Positions 1 through 5,634 are shown, counted from the first letter of the stretch. The stretch: DNA of 9,778 bases from Candidatus Avelusimicrobium stercoris (GCA_002432025.1 DJFE01000023.1:1-9778), one strand, 5' to 3'. A program made the numbers and translations. Notes: generated by a model from the letters alone, not told the origin.

Positions 1-67
1 AAAAAAAACAAAACAACCCCTTTAAAATAAACGACGAAACGACAACGACAAACAACCCGTACGGTAG

Positions 68-88
68 ATCCTGAAACAAGTTCAGGAT
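68..88. repeat. Palindrome 1 (ATCCTGAA / TTCAGGAT)
   Basis: A perfect 8-bp inverted repeat (68-75 and 81-88) with a 5-nt loop, followed directly by GAC. The sequence resembles the CCTGAA...TTCAGGATGAC hairpins that occur as dispersed intergenic elements in several bacterial genomes. It is not followed by a T-run that would make it a clear terminator. Copy number in this genome cannot be judged from the window. Confidence 0.7.
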
Positions 89-121
89 GACCTCTTTTAT
101 AACGACTTTTTCCTTTTAGTT

Positions 122-149
122 GTCATTCCCGAAGGTCATAGTCGGGAAT
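122..149. repeat. Palindrome 2 (GTC-ATTCCCGA / TCGGGAAT)
   Basis: A perfect 8-bp inverted repeat (125-132 and 142-149) with a 9-nt loop, preceded by GTC. It is read GTCATTCCCGA from the left, so the flanking GTCAT is the complement of the ATGAC that flanks palindromes 1 and 3. This suggests the three hairpins belong to one class in alternating orientation. Confidence 0.7.
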
Positions 150-188
150 CTGTCTTTGCTGTTGTTGTTCTCTTATGAAACGACAGAG

Positions 189-214
189 CCCGTATAAAGA
201 CACTACGGGATGAC
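189..214. repeat. Palindrome 3 (CCCGTA / TACGGG-ATGAC)
   Basis: A 6-bp inverted repeat (189-194 and 204-209) with a 9-nt loop, followed by ATGAC. The nine bases GAAACGACA precede it at 177-185, and the same GAAACGACA followed by CCCGTA occurs at 36-44 and 56-61. A unit of roughly 140 bp therefore seems partly duplicated here. Confidence 0.6.
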
Positions 215-352
215 GACCCCCTGCGGGCCGCGCCTTGCGAACCACCGCCAAAGGCGGGGCCAAAAGGCCCAGTGGGTCCTAGGCCCTTTTTGTCCTGGGC
301 GGCGGGCCCTTTGGCCCTGGCAGAAGAACCGTTAAAAACCTATCCTATACAT

Positions 353-598
353 ATGACAAAGAAACTTTTATCTTGGGCCGCTTTTATGAAGAGAGAACTT
401 ACCCCCCTGCCGGAAGATGCTATCCCCGTACGTGTGCAGGAAAGCGTGGTCTATTTAAACGCAGAAGAAGCCGCCTATGTGGATATGCAAACGCGCCAAT
501 TCCTTAAAGAGCAACTCAAGGAAACCCAGCGCAAGCGCAAATTAGGGATTCCCCCTCCGCCCACGCCGGGCAGTATTTCCTACGCCGTGTATTATTAA
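353..598 (+). CDS. Small hypothetical protein
   Basis: An 81-residue protein that I do not recognise. I chose the ATG at 353. The frame stays open upstream to a GTG at 272, but that stretch is GC-rich repeat-like DNA. An internal ATG at 386 would give 70 residues. No good Shine-Dalgarno sequence precedes any of the three. The protein has a short hydrophobic N-terminal patch (residues 5-12), a charged segment rich in Glu, Lys and Arg that is probably helical (about 36-64), a PPPP run at 67-70 and an aromatic tail ending in two tyrosines. No signal peptide, transmembrane segment or metal motif is clear. It is convergent with etfA and followed within 20 bp by a hairpin terminator, which supports a real transcription unit. 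LSWAA at residues 6-10 is echoed upstream in the same frame. Confidence 0.5.
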   Translation: MTKKLLSWAAFMKRELTPLPEDAIPVRVQESVVYLNAEEAAYVDMQTRQFLKEQLKETQRKRKLGIPPPPTPGSISYAVYY

Positions 599-617
599 AT
601 TTCCCTATATATACAAA

Positions 618-646
618 GCCCCCCGGTTCCATACAGAACCGGGGGC
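618..646. terminator. Probable bidirectional terminator between ORF 353-598 and etfA
   Basis: A GC-rich hairpin pairs CCCCCGGTTC (620-629) with GAACCGGGGG (636-645) around a 6-nt loop. It is followed on the plus strand by GTTTTA, and on the minus strand by a weak TTTGT. It lies 20 bp after the stop of the plus-strand gene and 23 bp after the stop of etfA, so it can serve both convergent units. Confidence 0.8.
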
Positions 647-668
647 GTTTTATGTTCCTTAAAAACCG

Positions 669-1859
669 TTATTTGGTTTTTTTGAGTTCTTCCACAATGC
701 GCGGCAAGATTTGGTGCGCATCGCCGACGAACCCGTATTTGCAGACGTTGAAAATCGGCGCGTTGGCGTCTTTATTGATACCGATAATCACGTCGCTGTG
801 TTCCATACCCACAATATGCTGTACCGCGCCGGAAATACCGCACGCTACATACAATTTGGCGGAAACCGTTACGCCGCTCTGGCCGATTTGCTGGTCTTTG
901 GGTTTGAGGCCCAAGTCAATCGCCGCGCGGGAAGCACCTACCGTGCCACCCAATTCGTTGGCCAAGTTTTCCAAGAGGTCAAAACCCGCTTGGTTCTTCA
1001 TACCGCGGCCACCGGCGATAACCACTTCGGCTTCGTCCAGTTTCATACCTGCGGCGGGCGGGTCCATATGCGTATTGATAATGCGCACTTTGGCCGCATC
1101 GGCGGGCAGGGCAATGGCTTCGTTTACCACTTGGGCCATTTTGCCGGGGGTGGTAACAACCTTTTTGAACACGTTGGGGCGAACGGTGGACATTTGCGGA
1201 CGATAGTCCGGGCATTTAATGTCGGCCATAATGTTGCCGCCGAACGCGGGGCGGGTTTGAATCAGGTTGCCTTCCTTAATGGACAAGCCCGTGCAATCCG
1301 CCGTCAAACCGACAAACAGTTCAGACGAAATACGCGGGGACAAATCGCGCCCAATATAAGTGGACGGATAGAGCACCACGCTAGGGTTATACTTTTTAAT
1401 CAGCGTAACCATAGCGTTGGCATAAGCCGCGGTGTTGTAGTTGTGATACGCCGGGCTGCTGACCGCGTAGATTTTATCCGTACCGTATTGGGAAAGTTCG
1501 GCAAAGTATTTTTCCACGCCGTCGCCAATGACTACGGCACAAAGTTCTTCGCCCAACTGGTTCGCCAATTCGCGGCCCTTGGACAACAGTTCAAAGCCCA
1601 CGGGGCGGACCTTTTGGTTATGCCCGTCGTCGGAAATTTCAATAAATACCCATACGCCCTTGTAGGCGGAAAGGTCTTTCTTGGCGGCACCCGTCGCCGG
1701 CAAGGACAAGGCCTTCACCGGGCAGGCGCTTACGCACGCGCCGCACATCGTGCAGGCGTTGTTGGCCACCGCTTTGCGGTTTACCAAGGAGAGCGCCCCA
1801 AAAGGGCAGGTGGCTACGCATTTGCCGCAGCCTACGCATTTTTCCGAAATTTGAATCAT
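669..1859 (-). CDS. etfA: Electron transfer flavoprotein alpha subunit with N-terminal ferredoxin domain
   Basis: This 396-residue alpha subunit forms, with EtfB, a soluble FAD-containing electron carrier that serves acyl-CoA dehydrogenases. Residues 1-55 are an added 2x[4Fe-4S] ferredoxin domain: Cys8, 11, 14, 18 and Cys36, 39, 42, 46, each set in CxxCxxCxxxCP spacing. The Etf N-terminal nucleotide-binding-like domain spans about 67-260. The C-terminal FAD-binding domain (about 275-396) shows GGRGM (283-287), GQSGVTV (326-332), the signature YVACGISGAVQH (337-348) and INKDANAPIF (361-370). Ordinary EtfA proteins are about 310-330 residues; the extra length is the ferredoxin domain, as in CarE of Acetobacterium woodii caffeyl-CoA reductase. 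The start overlaps the etfB stop as ATGA, so the two are translationally coupled, and the etfB end supplies an AAGGAGAG ribosome binding site. Electron bifurcation is inferred, not shown. Confidence 0.96.
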   Translation of the reverse strand: MIQISEKCVGCGKCVATCPFGALSLVNRKAVANNACTMCGACVSACPVKALSLPATGAAKKDLSAYKGVWVFIEISDDGHNQKVRPVGFELLSKGRELANQLGEELCAVVIGDGVEKYFAELSQYGTDKIYAVSSPAYHNYNTAAYANAMVTLIKKYNPSVVLYPSTYIGRDLSPRISSELFVGLTADCTGLSIKEGNLIQTRPAFGGNIMADIKCPDYRPQMSTVRPNVFKKVVTTPGKMAQVVNEAIALPADAAKVRIINTHMDPPAAGMKLDEAEVVIAGGRGMKNQAGFDLLENLANELGGTVGASRAAIDLGLKPKDQQIGQSGVTVSAKLYVACGISGAVQHIVGMEHSDVIIGINKDANAPIFNVCKYGFVGDAHQILPRIVEELKKTK

Positions 1860-2644
1860 TTGATTACACTCTCCTTTTTCAAAATCTCTACAAACTTATC
1901 GGCAAGTTCCACGGCGGAGCCGGAGAACATTTCGCCTTTCTGTCTGGCAGGCGGCGGGAAGATGCGGTCCACGCGGGTCGGAGAGCCTTCCAAGCCCAAT
2001 TTGTGCGGGTCGGCGTTTACGTCTTTTTCCGTCCAAACGTGAATCACTTTATCCTGCGCTTTGTGCGCGGCCATAAAGGAAGGATATTTCGCCACATAGT
2101 CGTGCGGCATCGTCATCGTAACCAAGGCCGGCAGGTCGGCTTCCAAAATTTGGTGGCCGCCCTCAATGAGTTTTTTAACAACAATTTGGTTGCCGCTGGC
2201 GTCAATGCTTTCGCAGAACGTAATTTGCGGGATGCCCAAATGGAAGGCAATGCCGGGGCCCGTTTGGGCGGTATCACCGTCAATAGCCATTTGACCGCAG
2301 AGAATCAAATCGTACTGGCCGATATGGCGCACCGCCATAGCGAGCGCATAAGAGGTCGCCCAAGTGTCCGACCCGGCAAACGCACGGCTGGACAACAAAA
2401 CGCCTTCGTCCGCGCCCAGGGCAAGCGCCAAGCGCAGTACCGCCGTGGCCTGTTGCGGGCCCATAGAAAGCACGGTTACTTTGGCGCCCGTTTTGGCTTT
2501 AATGGCCAAGGCTTTTTCCAAAGCGTAGTGGTCGTACGGATTTAAAATGCTGGGAACGCCCGCACGGATGAGCGTACCGGTCTTCGGGTCCACCTTTACT
2601 TGGGTGGAATCGGGAACTTGTTTAATGCAAACAATGATATTCAT
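1856..2644 (-). CDS. etfB: Electron transfer flavoprotein beta subunit
   Basis: A 262-residue beta subunit, the normal family length. It begins MNIIVCIKQVPDSTQVKVDP, the usual Etf-beta opening. It contains the nucleotide-binding segment TVLSMGPQQA (about 57-66) and the stretches SSRAFAGSDTWATS and CGQMAIDGDTAQTGP, which closely resemble EtfB proteins of anaerobes whose Etf bifurcates electrons. GSPTRVDRIFPPP near residue 220 is the C-terminal arm that helps hold the subunit pair and dock the dehydrogenase. The ATG at 2644 has an AGGAT upstream and lies only 7 bp after the dehydrogenase stop. The gene ends in the ATGA overlap with etfA, so all three genes form one operon with 1:1 EtfAB synthesis. 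In the bifurcating class this subunit binds the FAD that reacts with NADH; that role is inferred from similarity. Confidence 0.96.
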   Translation of the reverse strand: MNIIVCIKQVPDSTQVKVDPKTGTLIRAGVPSILNPYDHYALEKALAIKAKTGAKVTVLSMGPQQATAVLRLALALGADEGVLLSSRAFAGSDTWATSYALAMAVRHIGQYDLILCGQMAIDGDTAQTGPGIAFHLGIPQITFCESIDASGNQIVVKKLIEGGHQILEADLPALVTMTMPHDYVAKYPSFMAAHKAQDKVIHVWTEKDVNADPHKLGLEGSPTRVDRIFPPPARQKGEMFSGSAVELADKFVEILKKESVIK

Positions 2645-2651
2645 AAGTATC

Positions 2652-4295
2652 CTATTTTTTGAAAACTTCTCTGAGTTTAGCGGACACTACGTCCATATCG
2701 TCAATCAGGCCGAGCATTTTTTCTTCAATGCCCACCAAGTTGACGGCTTGGCTGAGTTCAGCCGCGTTGTGCGCCGGGCAAGTGCCCAAGATAAGGCGCA
2801 TACCGTCCGTAGCGGTTTTGAACGCGCTCTGGCGGGCGTTTACGCGGGCCATAGTGCTAAGCGTGTTGATATCAAAGCGGCTGCCTTCGGTTACTACCTT
2901 GTTGGCGCATTGGCGCGTAAACACGGCGGCTACTTCCATTTCGCTAATCAGGTCGCCCAACATAAAGGTTACATACTGGTGGCGCGTAAGTTTGTTCATA
3001 CGGCAATCGTCCAGCACGCGGGCCAACGCTCTAAAACCCAAGGCCACGCTGTCGGCGCCCACATTGGGGTTCTGCGCGTGGATAGCGTCAAACTCGGCGG
3101 CTTGGTTCAAATAATACTGGCCGCGGCTCTTTAAATGTTCCTGCCAGCGTCCGCGGAATATCGTCATTTCCAACACTTCGCTGGTACCTTCGTAAATGCA
3201 GGTAATCTTTACGTCGCGTTTGATTTTTTCTACTGCAAATTCTTTGGTGTAGCCGAAGCCGCCCATAGCCTGGATAGAATCTTCGGCCGCCTTGTTGCCC
3301 GATTCGGTGGCATACAATTTGGCGATAGCGCCCTCGGTGGCTAAACCGTGGTTGTTTACTTCCAACTGTTTGGCCGTCCAGTCAATATAAGCGCGCGCGG
3401 CTTCAAAGCGAACGTAGTGCGGGGTGATGAGTTTCAGCATAAAACCCTGCTTTTGGGCCAACGGGCCGCCCGCCTGGATGCGCTGCTGGGCATACTGCAA
3501 GGCCGTTTCTACGGCTTCTTCGCCGCCGCCCAAACCAAACGCCGCTACCATTAAGCGCGTATAGCCGAATACGGCCTGCGCTTGCAGGAAGCCTTGGCCT
3601 TCTTTCAGACCGATTAAATTTTCAGCCGGCACATAGACGTCGTCAAACGCCAAGCCCGCCGTGTTGGACAAGCGGATACCGTGCTTGTCTTCGTGCACGT
3701 CCTGGGTAAAACCCGGGGTTCCTCTTTCTACGATAAACCAACTCGGACCACCCGGGGCCAACGCGAGAACCGTGTAAATATCAGCCACACCACCGTTGGA
3801 AATCCACATCTTGCTGCCGGTAATTTTATAGCCCACCACTTTGCCGTCTTTAATGACGTGCTCGGCGCGGGTACGCAAGGAAACAAGGTCGGAGCCGGCA
3901 TCGGCTTCGGTAGCGCCGTAGGCCACCAGTTTATTTTCCTGCGCGATTTTTTTGAACCATTTGGCTTTTTGTTCCGGGGTACCGCCGACGTTAATCGGGT
4001 CGCTGCCCAGGAAGGTGGCGAATACGCCCGTGGCGATGCCCAAGTCAATGCGGGCTAACTGTTCGCACACGCGGTAGATTTCGGTGGTTTGCCCGCCGAG
4101 CCCGCCGTATTCTTCGGGAATAAGCAAAAGATGCACGCCCAGCACATCGTGGTCGTACATCTCTTTCAAAATGTCTAACGGAATTTCGTTTTTGGCGTCA
4201 TGCTCCCGGATCAGATTAAAGGAAATCCGGTTTTTAGCATATTGCTTCAAACTGTCTAACATCAGGTTTCTGGTTGTCAGGTCGTTTTTTGCCAT
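2652..4295 (-). CDS. Acyl-CoA dehydrogenase with C-terminal extension
   Basis: A FAD-dependent enzyme that interconverts acyl-CoA and trans-2-enoyl-CoA and exchanges electrons with Etf. The chosen start (MAKNDLTT) gives 547 residues and is preceded by GGAG. The frame is open further upstream to 4478, but that part runs through a terminator and the pilin gene. The N-terminal helical domain is about 1-122. The first family signature is ATEADAGSD (128-136), the FAD-contacting beta domain runs to about 220, and the C-terminal helical domain has QAMGGFGYT (342-350) and IYEGTSE (367-373). Glu369 is at the catalytic-base position of short- and medium-chain enzymes. About 165 further residues follow the usual core of about 380 and look helical, as in VLCAD/ACAD9-type enzymes; there is no rubredoxin Cys motif. 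It is the first gene of the operon with etfB and etfA. The substrate cannot be told, since no thiolase, crotonase or CoA-transferase is nearby. Confidence 0.94.
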   Translation of the reverse strand: MAKNDLTTRNLMLDSLKQYAKNRISFNLIREHDAKNEIPLDILKEMYDHDVLGVHLLLIPEEYGGLGGQTTEIYRVCEQLARIDLGIATGVFATFLGSDPINVGGTPEQKAKWFKKIAQENKLVAYGATEADAGSDLVSLRTRAEHVIKDGKVVGYKITGSKMWISNGGVADIYTVLALAPGGPSWFIVERGTPGFTQDVHEDKHGIRLSNTAGLAFDDVYVPAENLIGLKEGQGFLQAQAVFGYTRLMVAAFGLGGGEEAVETALQYAQQRIQAGGPLAQKQGFMLKLITPHYVRFEAARAYIDWTAKQLEVNNHGLATEGAIAKLYATESGNKAAEDSIQAMGGFGYTKEFAVEKIKRDVKITCIYEGTSEVLEMTIFRGRWQEHLKSRGQYYLNQAAEFDAIHAQNPNVGADSVALGFRALARVLDDCRMNKLTRHQYVTFMLGDLISEMEVAAVFTRQCANKVVTEGSRFDINTLSTMARVNARQSAFKTATDGMRLILGTCPAHNAAELSQAVNLVGIEEKMLGLIDDMDVVSAKLREVFKK

Positions 4296-4305
4296 ATTTG
4301 GGTTT

Positions 4306-4309
4306 CTCC
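4306..4309 (-). promoter_or_regulatory. Ribosome binding site of the acyl-CoA dehydrogenase
   Basis: GGAG on the minus strand, 10 nt before the ATG at 4295. It supports this start over the much longer upstream reading frame. Confidence 0.65.
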
Positions 4310-4316
4310 AAAATAC

Positions 4317-4345
4317 AATATAGGTATATGATACCAATTTTTGAG
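4317..4345 (-). promoter_or_regulatory. Candidate promoter of the acd-etfBA operon, with palindrome in the spacer
   Basis: On the minus strand a TATATT box (4317-4322) lies about 22 nt before the start codon, after the terminator of the upstream pilin gene. No good -35 box is seen at 17-18 bp (CTCAAA at best). The perfect inverted repeat GGTAT-ATG-ATACC (4323-4335) fills the region just upstream of the -10 box, where a regulator could bind. The element is inferred from position and composition. Confidence 0.4.
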
Positions 4346-4374
4346 TTCCTGCGCATTTTTCAGGCATAAAAAAT

Positions 4375-4392
4375 CCCCGGCCAAAACCGGGG
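4375..4392 (-). terminator. Rho-independent terminator of the pilin gene
   Basis: A 6-bp hairpin, CCCCGG (4375-4380) with CCGGGG (4387-4392), and a 6-nt loop. On the minus strand the T-tract of 4368-4373 follows it; on the plus strand six Ts (4393-4398) follow. It lies 15 bp past the pilin stop and upstream of the acd promoter, so it separates the two minus-strand transcription units. Confidence 0.85.
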
Positions 4393-4407
4393 TTTTTTAA
4401 ACACCTG

Positions 4408-4875
4408 TTAAAAATAATAGGGGGCTTCGGTTTTTCCGGTAAAAATTTGACACCACTTTTCGCCCTCGTCATTATCATAATAGCAGGCTAATTGCTCATC
4501 TCCGCGGGCATAATAAATGGCATACGGTTTGCCGTTGCGGCGGCACACGCCAATACCAAAAGCGTTATCCGCCGTGGCACCCGCGTTTACCGCACGGCAG
4601 GAAAAATCCTTTGTATTCAGCGACGGGGTTCCGCCCGCATTAGTAGGAGTACCGGTAAAGGTCAAATCCAAATCCGCCAGATCCGTGGCATAATTGCCGT
4701 TAGACATTAAATAAGCCTGTTGGGCCGTCCAAATAGCGCGCGTGCGGGCCACCGCTTCGGACACGCGGGACTTTTCCACCGCCCGTTCGTATTGCGGCAT
4801 AGCCACCGCCGCCAAAATTCCGATAATCAGTACCACTACTAAAAGTTCAATTAAGGTAAAACCGTTTGTTTTCAT
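4408..4875 (-). CDS. Type IV pilin-like protein (PilA/PulG type)
   Basis: A 155-residue prepilin, normal for major pilins and pseudopilins. The class III leader is very short, MKTNG, and cleavage is expected after Gly5 by a prepilin peptidase, which would also methylate Phe6. Glu10, the Glu5 of the mature protein needed for assembly, is present. Residues 6-28 are the hydrophobic helix that anchors the protein in the inner membrane and later packs the filament core. The amphipathic helix continues through VEKSR to a short NGNYAT turn (about 60-64), and the rest is a small globular head with Cys93, 111, 131 and 142, which could form disulfides. I chose the ATG at 4875 because GAGG lies 5 nt upstream; a GTG at 4881 is also in frame. 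It is transcribed alone, divergent from the HIT gene. Whether it builds a pilus, a type II secretion pseudopilus or something else cannot be told. Confidence 0.93.
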   Translation of the reverse strand: MKTNGFTLIELLVVVLIIGILAAVAMPQYERAVEKSRVSEAVARTRAIWTAQQAYLMSNGNYATDLADLDLTFTGTPTNAGGTPSLNTKDFSCRAVNAGATADNAFGIGVCRRNGKPYAIYYARGDEQLACYYDNDEGEKWCQIFTGKTEAPYYF

Positions 4876-4897
4876 AAGCACCTCGCAAAGATAGCTT

Positions 4898-4927
4898 ATT
4901 CTAATAAAAAAGTCCCTGTTTAAACAA
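4898..4927 (-). promoter_or_regulatory. Candidate promoter of the pilin gene
   Basis: On the minus strand TTGTTT (4922-4927) and TAGAAT (4898-4903) are separated by 18 bp. They lie 23-52 nt before the pilin start in the 76-bp divergent gap with the HIT gene. The match to the sigma-70 consensus is moderate. Confidence 0.45.
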
Positions 4928-4939
4928 GCCTTTTATATG

Positions 4940-4945
4940 TATAAT
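4940..4945 (+). promoter_or_regulatory. TATAAT box close to the HIT gene start
   Basis: A perfect TATAAT lies only 6 nt before the ATG at 4952. If used, transcription would begin at or near the start codon and give a leaderless or nearly leaderless mRNA. No strong -35 box is seen; TGTTTA at 4917-4922 has the right spacing but a weak match. Confidence 0.35.
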
Positions 4946-4951
4946 AAGGAT

Positions 4952-5287
4952 ATGAATTGTATTTTTTGCGGCATTGCCGACGGCTCTATAAAAAGCCAAC
5001 TGATTTATGAAGATGATGACGTGGTGGCGTTTAAGGATTTAAACCCCCAAGCGCCAACCCATCTCTTGATTATTCCGCGCAAGCATATTGCGCGCTTATC
5101 GGAAGCGGATGAAAAGGACGCGCTTCTGCTGGGCAAGATTTTGCTGGTTGCCAAAAAACTGGCCAAACAGTTTGATTTAAAGGATTTCCGCCTAGTAACC
5201 AATAACGGCAAAGGGGCAGGGCAAAGTGTGGACCATTTGCACTTCCACTTAATGGCCGGAAGACGTTTTTTGTGGCCCGCAGGTTAA
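4952..5287 (+). CDS. HIT-family (histidine triad) nucleotide-binding protein, HINT type
   Basis: An 111-residue protein of the HINT branch. These small cytosolic dimers hydrolyse purine nucleoside phosphoramidates and related adenylates. The triad His-x-His-x-His is seen as HLHFHL at residues 95-100, and the family end GRRFLWPAG follows closely. Cys3 and Cys6 in CIFC form the zinc-site pair found in many bacterial HINT proteins. Length and start agree with the family opening M-x-CIFC. A second in-frame ATG at 4937 would add five residues. AAGGA sits only 1 nt before the ATG at 4952, too close for a normal ribosome binding site. The gene is divergent from the pilin gene. No clear terminator separates it from rpsU, 99 bp downstream, so read-through into the rpsU operon is possible. 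The in vivo substrate is unknown. Confidence 0.95.
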   Translation: MNCIFCGIADGSIKSQLIYEDDDVVAFKDLNPQAPTHLLIIPRKHIARLSEADEKDALLLGKILLVAKKLAKQFDLKDFRLVTNNGKGAGQSVDHLHFHLMAGRRFLWPAG

Positions 5288-5310
5288 AAAAACGTAAAAT
5301 TTAAGAAAAA

Positions 5311-5342
5311 TAAGGTATAATATACATAAGGTATAAAATACC
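5311..5342 (+). promoter_or_regulatory. Candidate promoter region of rpsU-dnaG-rpoD with tandem palindrome copies
   Basis: The AT-rich stretch carries TAAGGTATAA twice (5311-5320 and 5327-5336), 16 bp apart. The first copy contains a perfect TATAAT (5316-5321), the second a TATAAA (5332-5337), so two -10 boxes are possible. The second copy is part of a perfect inverted repeat GGTAT-AAA-ATACC (5330-5342); the first copy, 5314-5326, matches the same inverted repeat at nine of ten arm positions. No convincing -35 box is seen. Regulation here is inferred. Confidence 0.45.
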
Positions 5343-5369
5343 GTTTTTATTTTTGTCTATTAACCGTAG

Positions 5370-5378
5370 AAGGTGGTG
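5370..5378 (+). promoter_or_regulatory. Strong ribosome binding site of rpsU
   Basis: AAGGTGGTG ends 8 nt before the ATG at 5387. This long match to the anti-Shine-Dalgarno sequence is in keeping with the high expression of a ribosomal protein and is the best such site in the window. Confidence 0.8.
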
Positions 5379-5386
5379 AAAAAGTA

Positions 5387-5581
5387 ATGGTTTTCGTAAA
5401 AGTGAGAGATGCCGAACATCTTGAAGAAGCCTTGAAACGCTTCAAAAGAGAATGCGAAAAGAACGGCATTTTGAAAGAAATCAAAAGACGCGAAACGTAT
5501 ATGCCTCCGAGCGTGAAGAGAAAAATCAAATCGCAGGAAGCCCAACGCCGCGCCCGCCGCACCAAACGCAGACGTTTTTAA
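5387..5581 (+). CDS. rpsU: 30S ribosomal protein bS21
   Basis: A 64-residue basic protein of the small ribosomal subunit, near the 16S rRNA 3' end, which helps initiation on mRNA. The family pattern is clear: an N-terminal VFVKVRDAEHLEEALKRFKR, then GILKEIKRRETYMPPSVKRK, and an Arg/Lys-rich C-terminal tail ending in KRRRF. The length is usual for bS21. It is the first gene of the rpsU-dnaG-rpoD operon, with a strong ribosome binding site and its own AT-rich promoter region. A gap of 90 bp with a hairpin separates it from dnaG, where expression may be stepped down. In E. coli this operon links ribosome, primase and sigma-factor supply; the same is likely here. Confidence 0.97.
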   Translation: MVFVKVRDAEHLEEALKRFKRECEKNGILKEIKRRETYMPPSVKRKIKSQEAQRRARRTKRRRF

Positions 5582-5596
5582 TTAAAGTAACACCAC

Positions 5597-5634
5597 AGGC
5601 AATAGTCCTTTACGCAAGTATCGGACTATTGCCT
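5597..5634 (+). promoter_or_regulatory. Hairpin between rpsU and dnaG (possible attenuator or processing site)
   Basis: A perfect 12-bp inverted repeat, AGGCAATAGTCC (5597-5608) with GGACTATTGCCT (5623-5634). Inside the 14-nt loop TAC-GCAA-GTA (5611-5620) can form a further 3-bp stem closed by a GCAA tetraloop, separated by a 2x2 internal loop. It is followed by TATTTG rather than a U-tract, so it is not a classic terminator. E. coli has a partial internal terminator in the same rpsU-dnaG gap, so an attenuating or mRNA-stabilising role is plausible. Confidence 0.7.

Larger units (their letters stand above)
1..352. other. Intergenic region with palindromes and a GC-rich patch
   Basis: No convincing gene is seen here. 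Positions 1-55 are strongly A/C-rich on the plus strand, with an A-run at the very start and repeated ACGAC/AACGAC units. Positions 56-214 hold three short inverted repeats, listed separately. Positions 216-335 are GC-rich and contain further small palindromes such as GGCC-AAAA-GGCC (258-269) and CCGCC-AAA-GGCGG (245-257). An open frame that begins with GTG at 272 runs through the GC-rich patch into the gene at 353. I treat 272-352 as doubtful coding sequence because no ribosome binding site precedes the GTG and the composition differs sharply from the rest of the gene. Confidence 0.6.

Noticed and set aside
31..214. Possible CRISPR-like array
   Set aside because: The palindromes differ in stem sequence and spacing and there is no repeated unit of 25-40 bp with unique spacers, nor any cas gene.
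652..1206. Open frame of 184 codons on the plus strand over the end of etfA
   Set aside because: It starts in the terminator region and lies antisense to the conserved FAD domain of etfA; Pro/Ser/Thr-rich low-quality translation.
711..2042. Long open frame (443 codons) on the plus strand, antisense to etfA and the end of etfB
   Set aside because: It is the shadow of well-recognised Etf genes; its translation is rich in His, Arg, Gly and Val with no known motif, as expected from antisense codons.
4296..4478. N-terminal extension of the acyl-CoA dehydrogenase to 608 residues
   Set aside because: It would cross a good terminator hairpin and overlap the end of the pilin gene. The ATG at 4295 has a ribosome binding site and gives the family's normal N-terminus.
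5597..5634. Classic Rho-independent terminator between rpsU and dnaG
   Set aside because: The stem is strong but the following bases are TATTTGCC, not a U-tract, and dnaG needs transcription from upstream.
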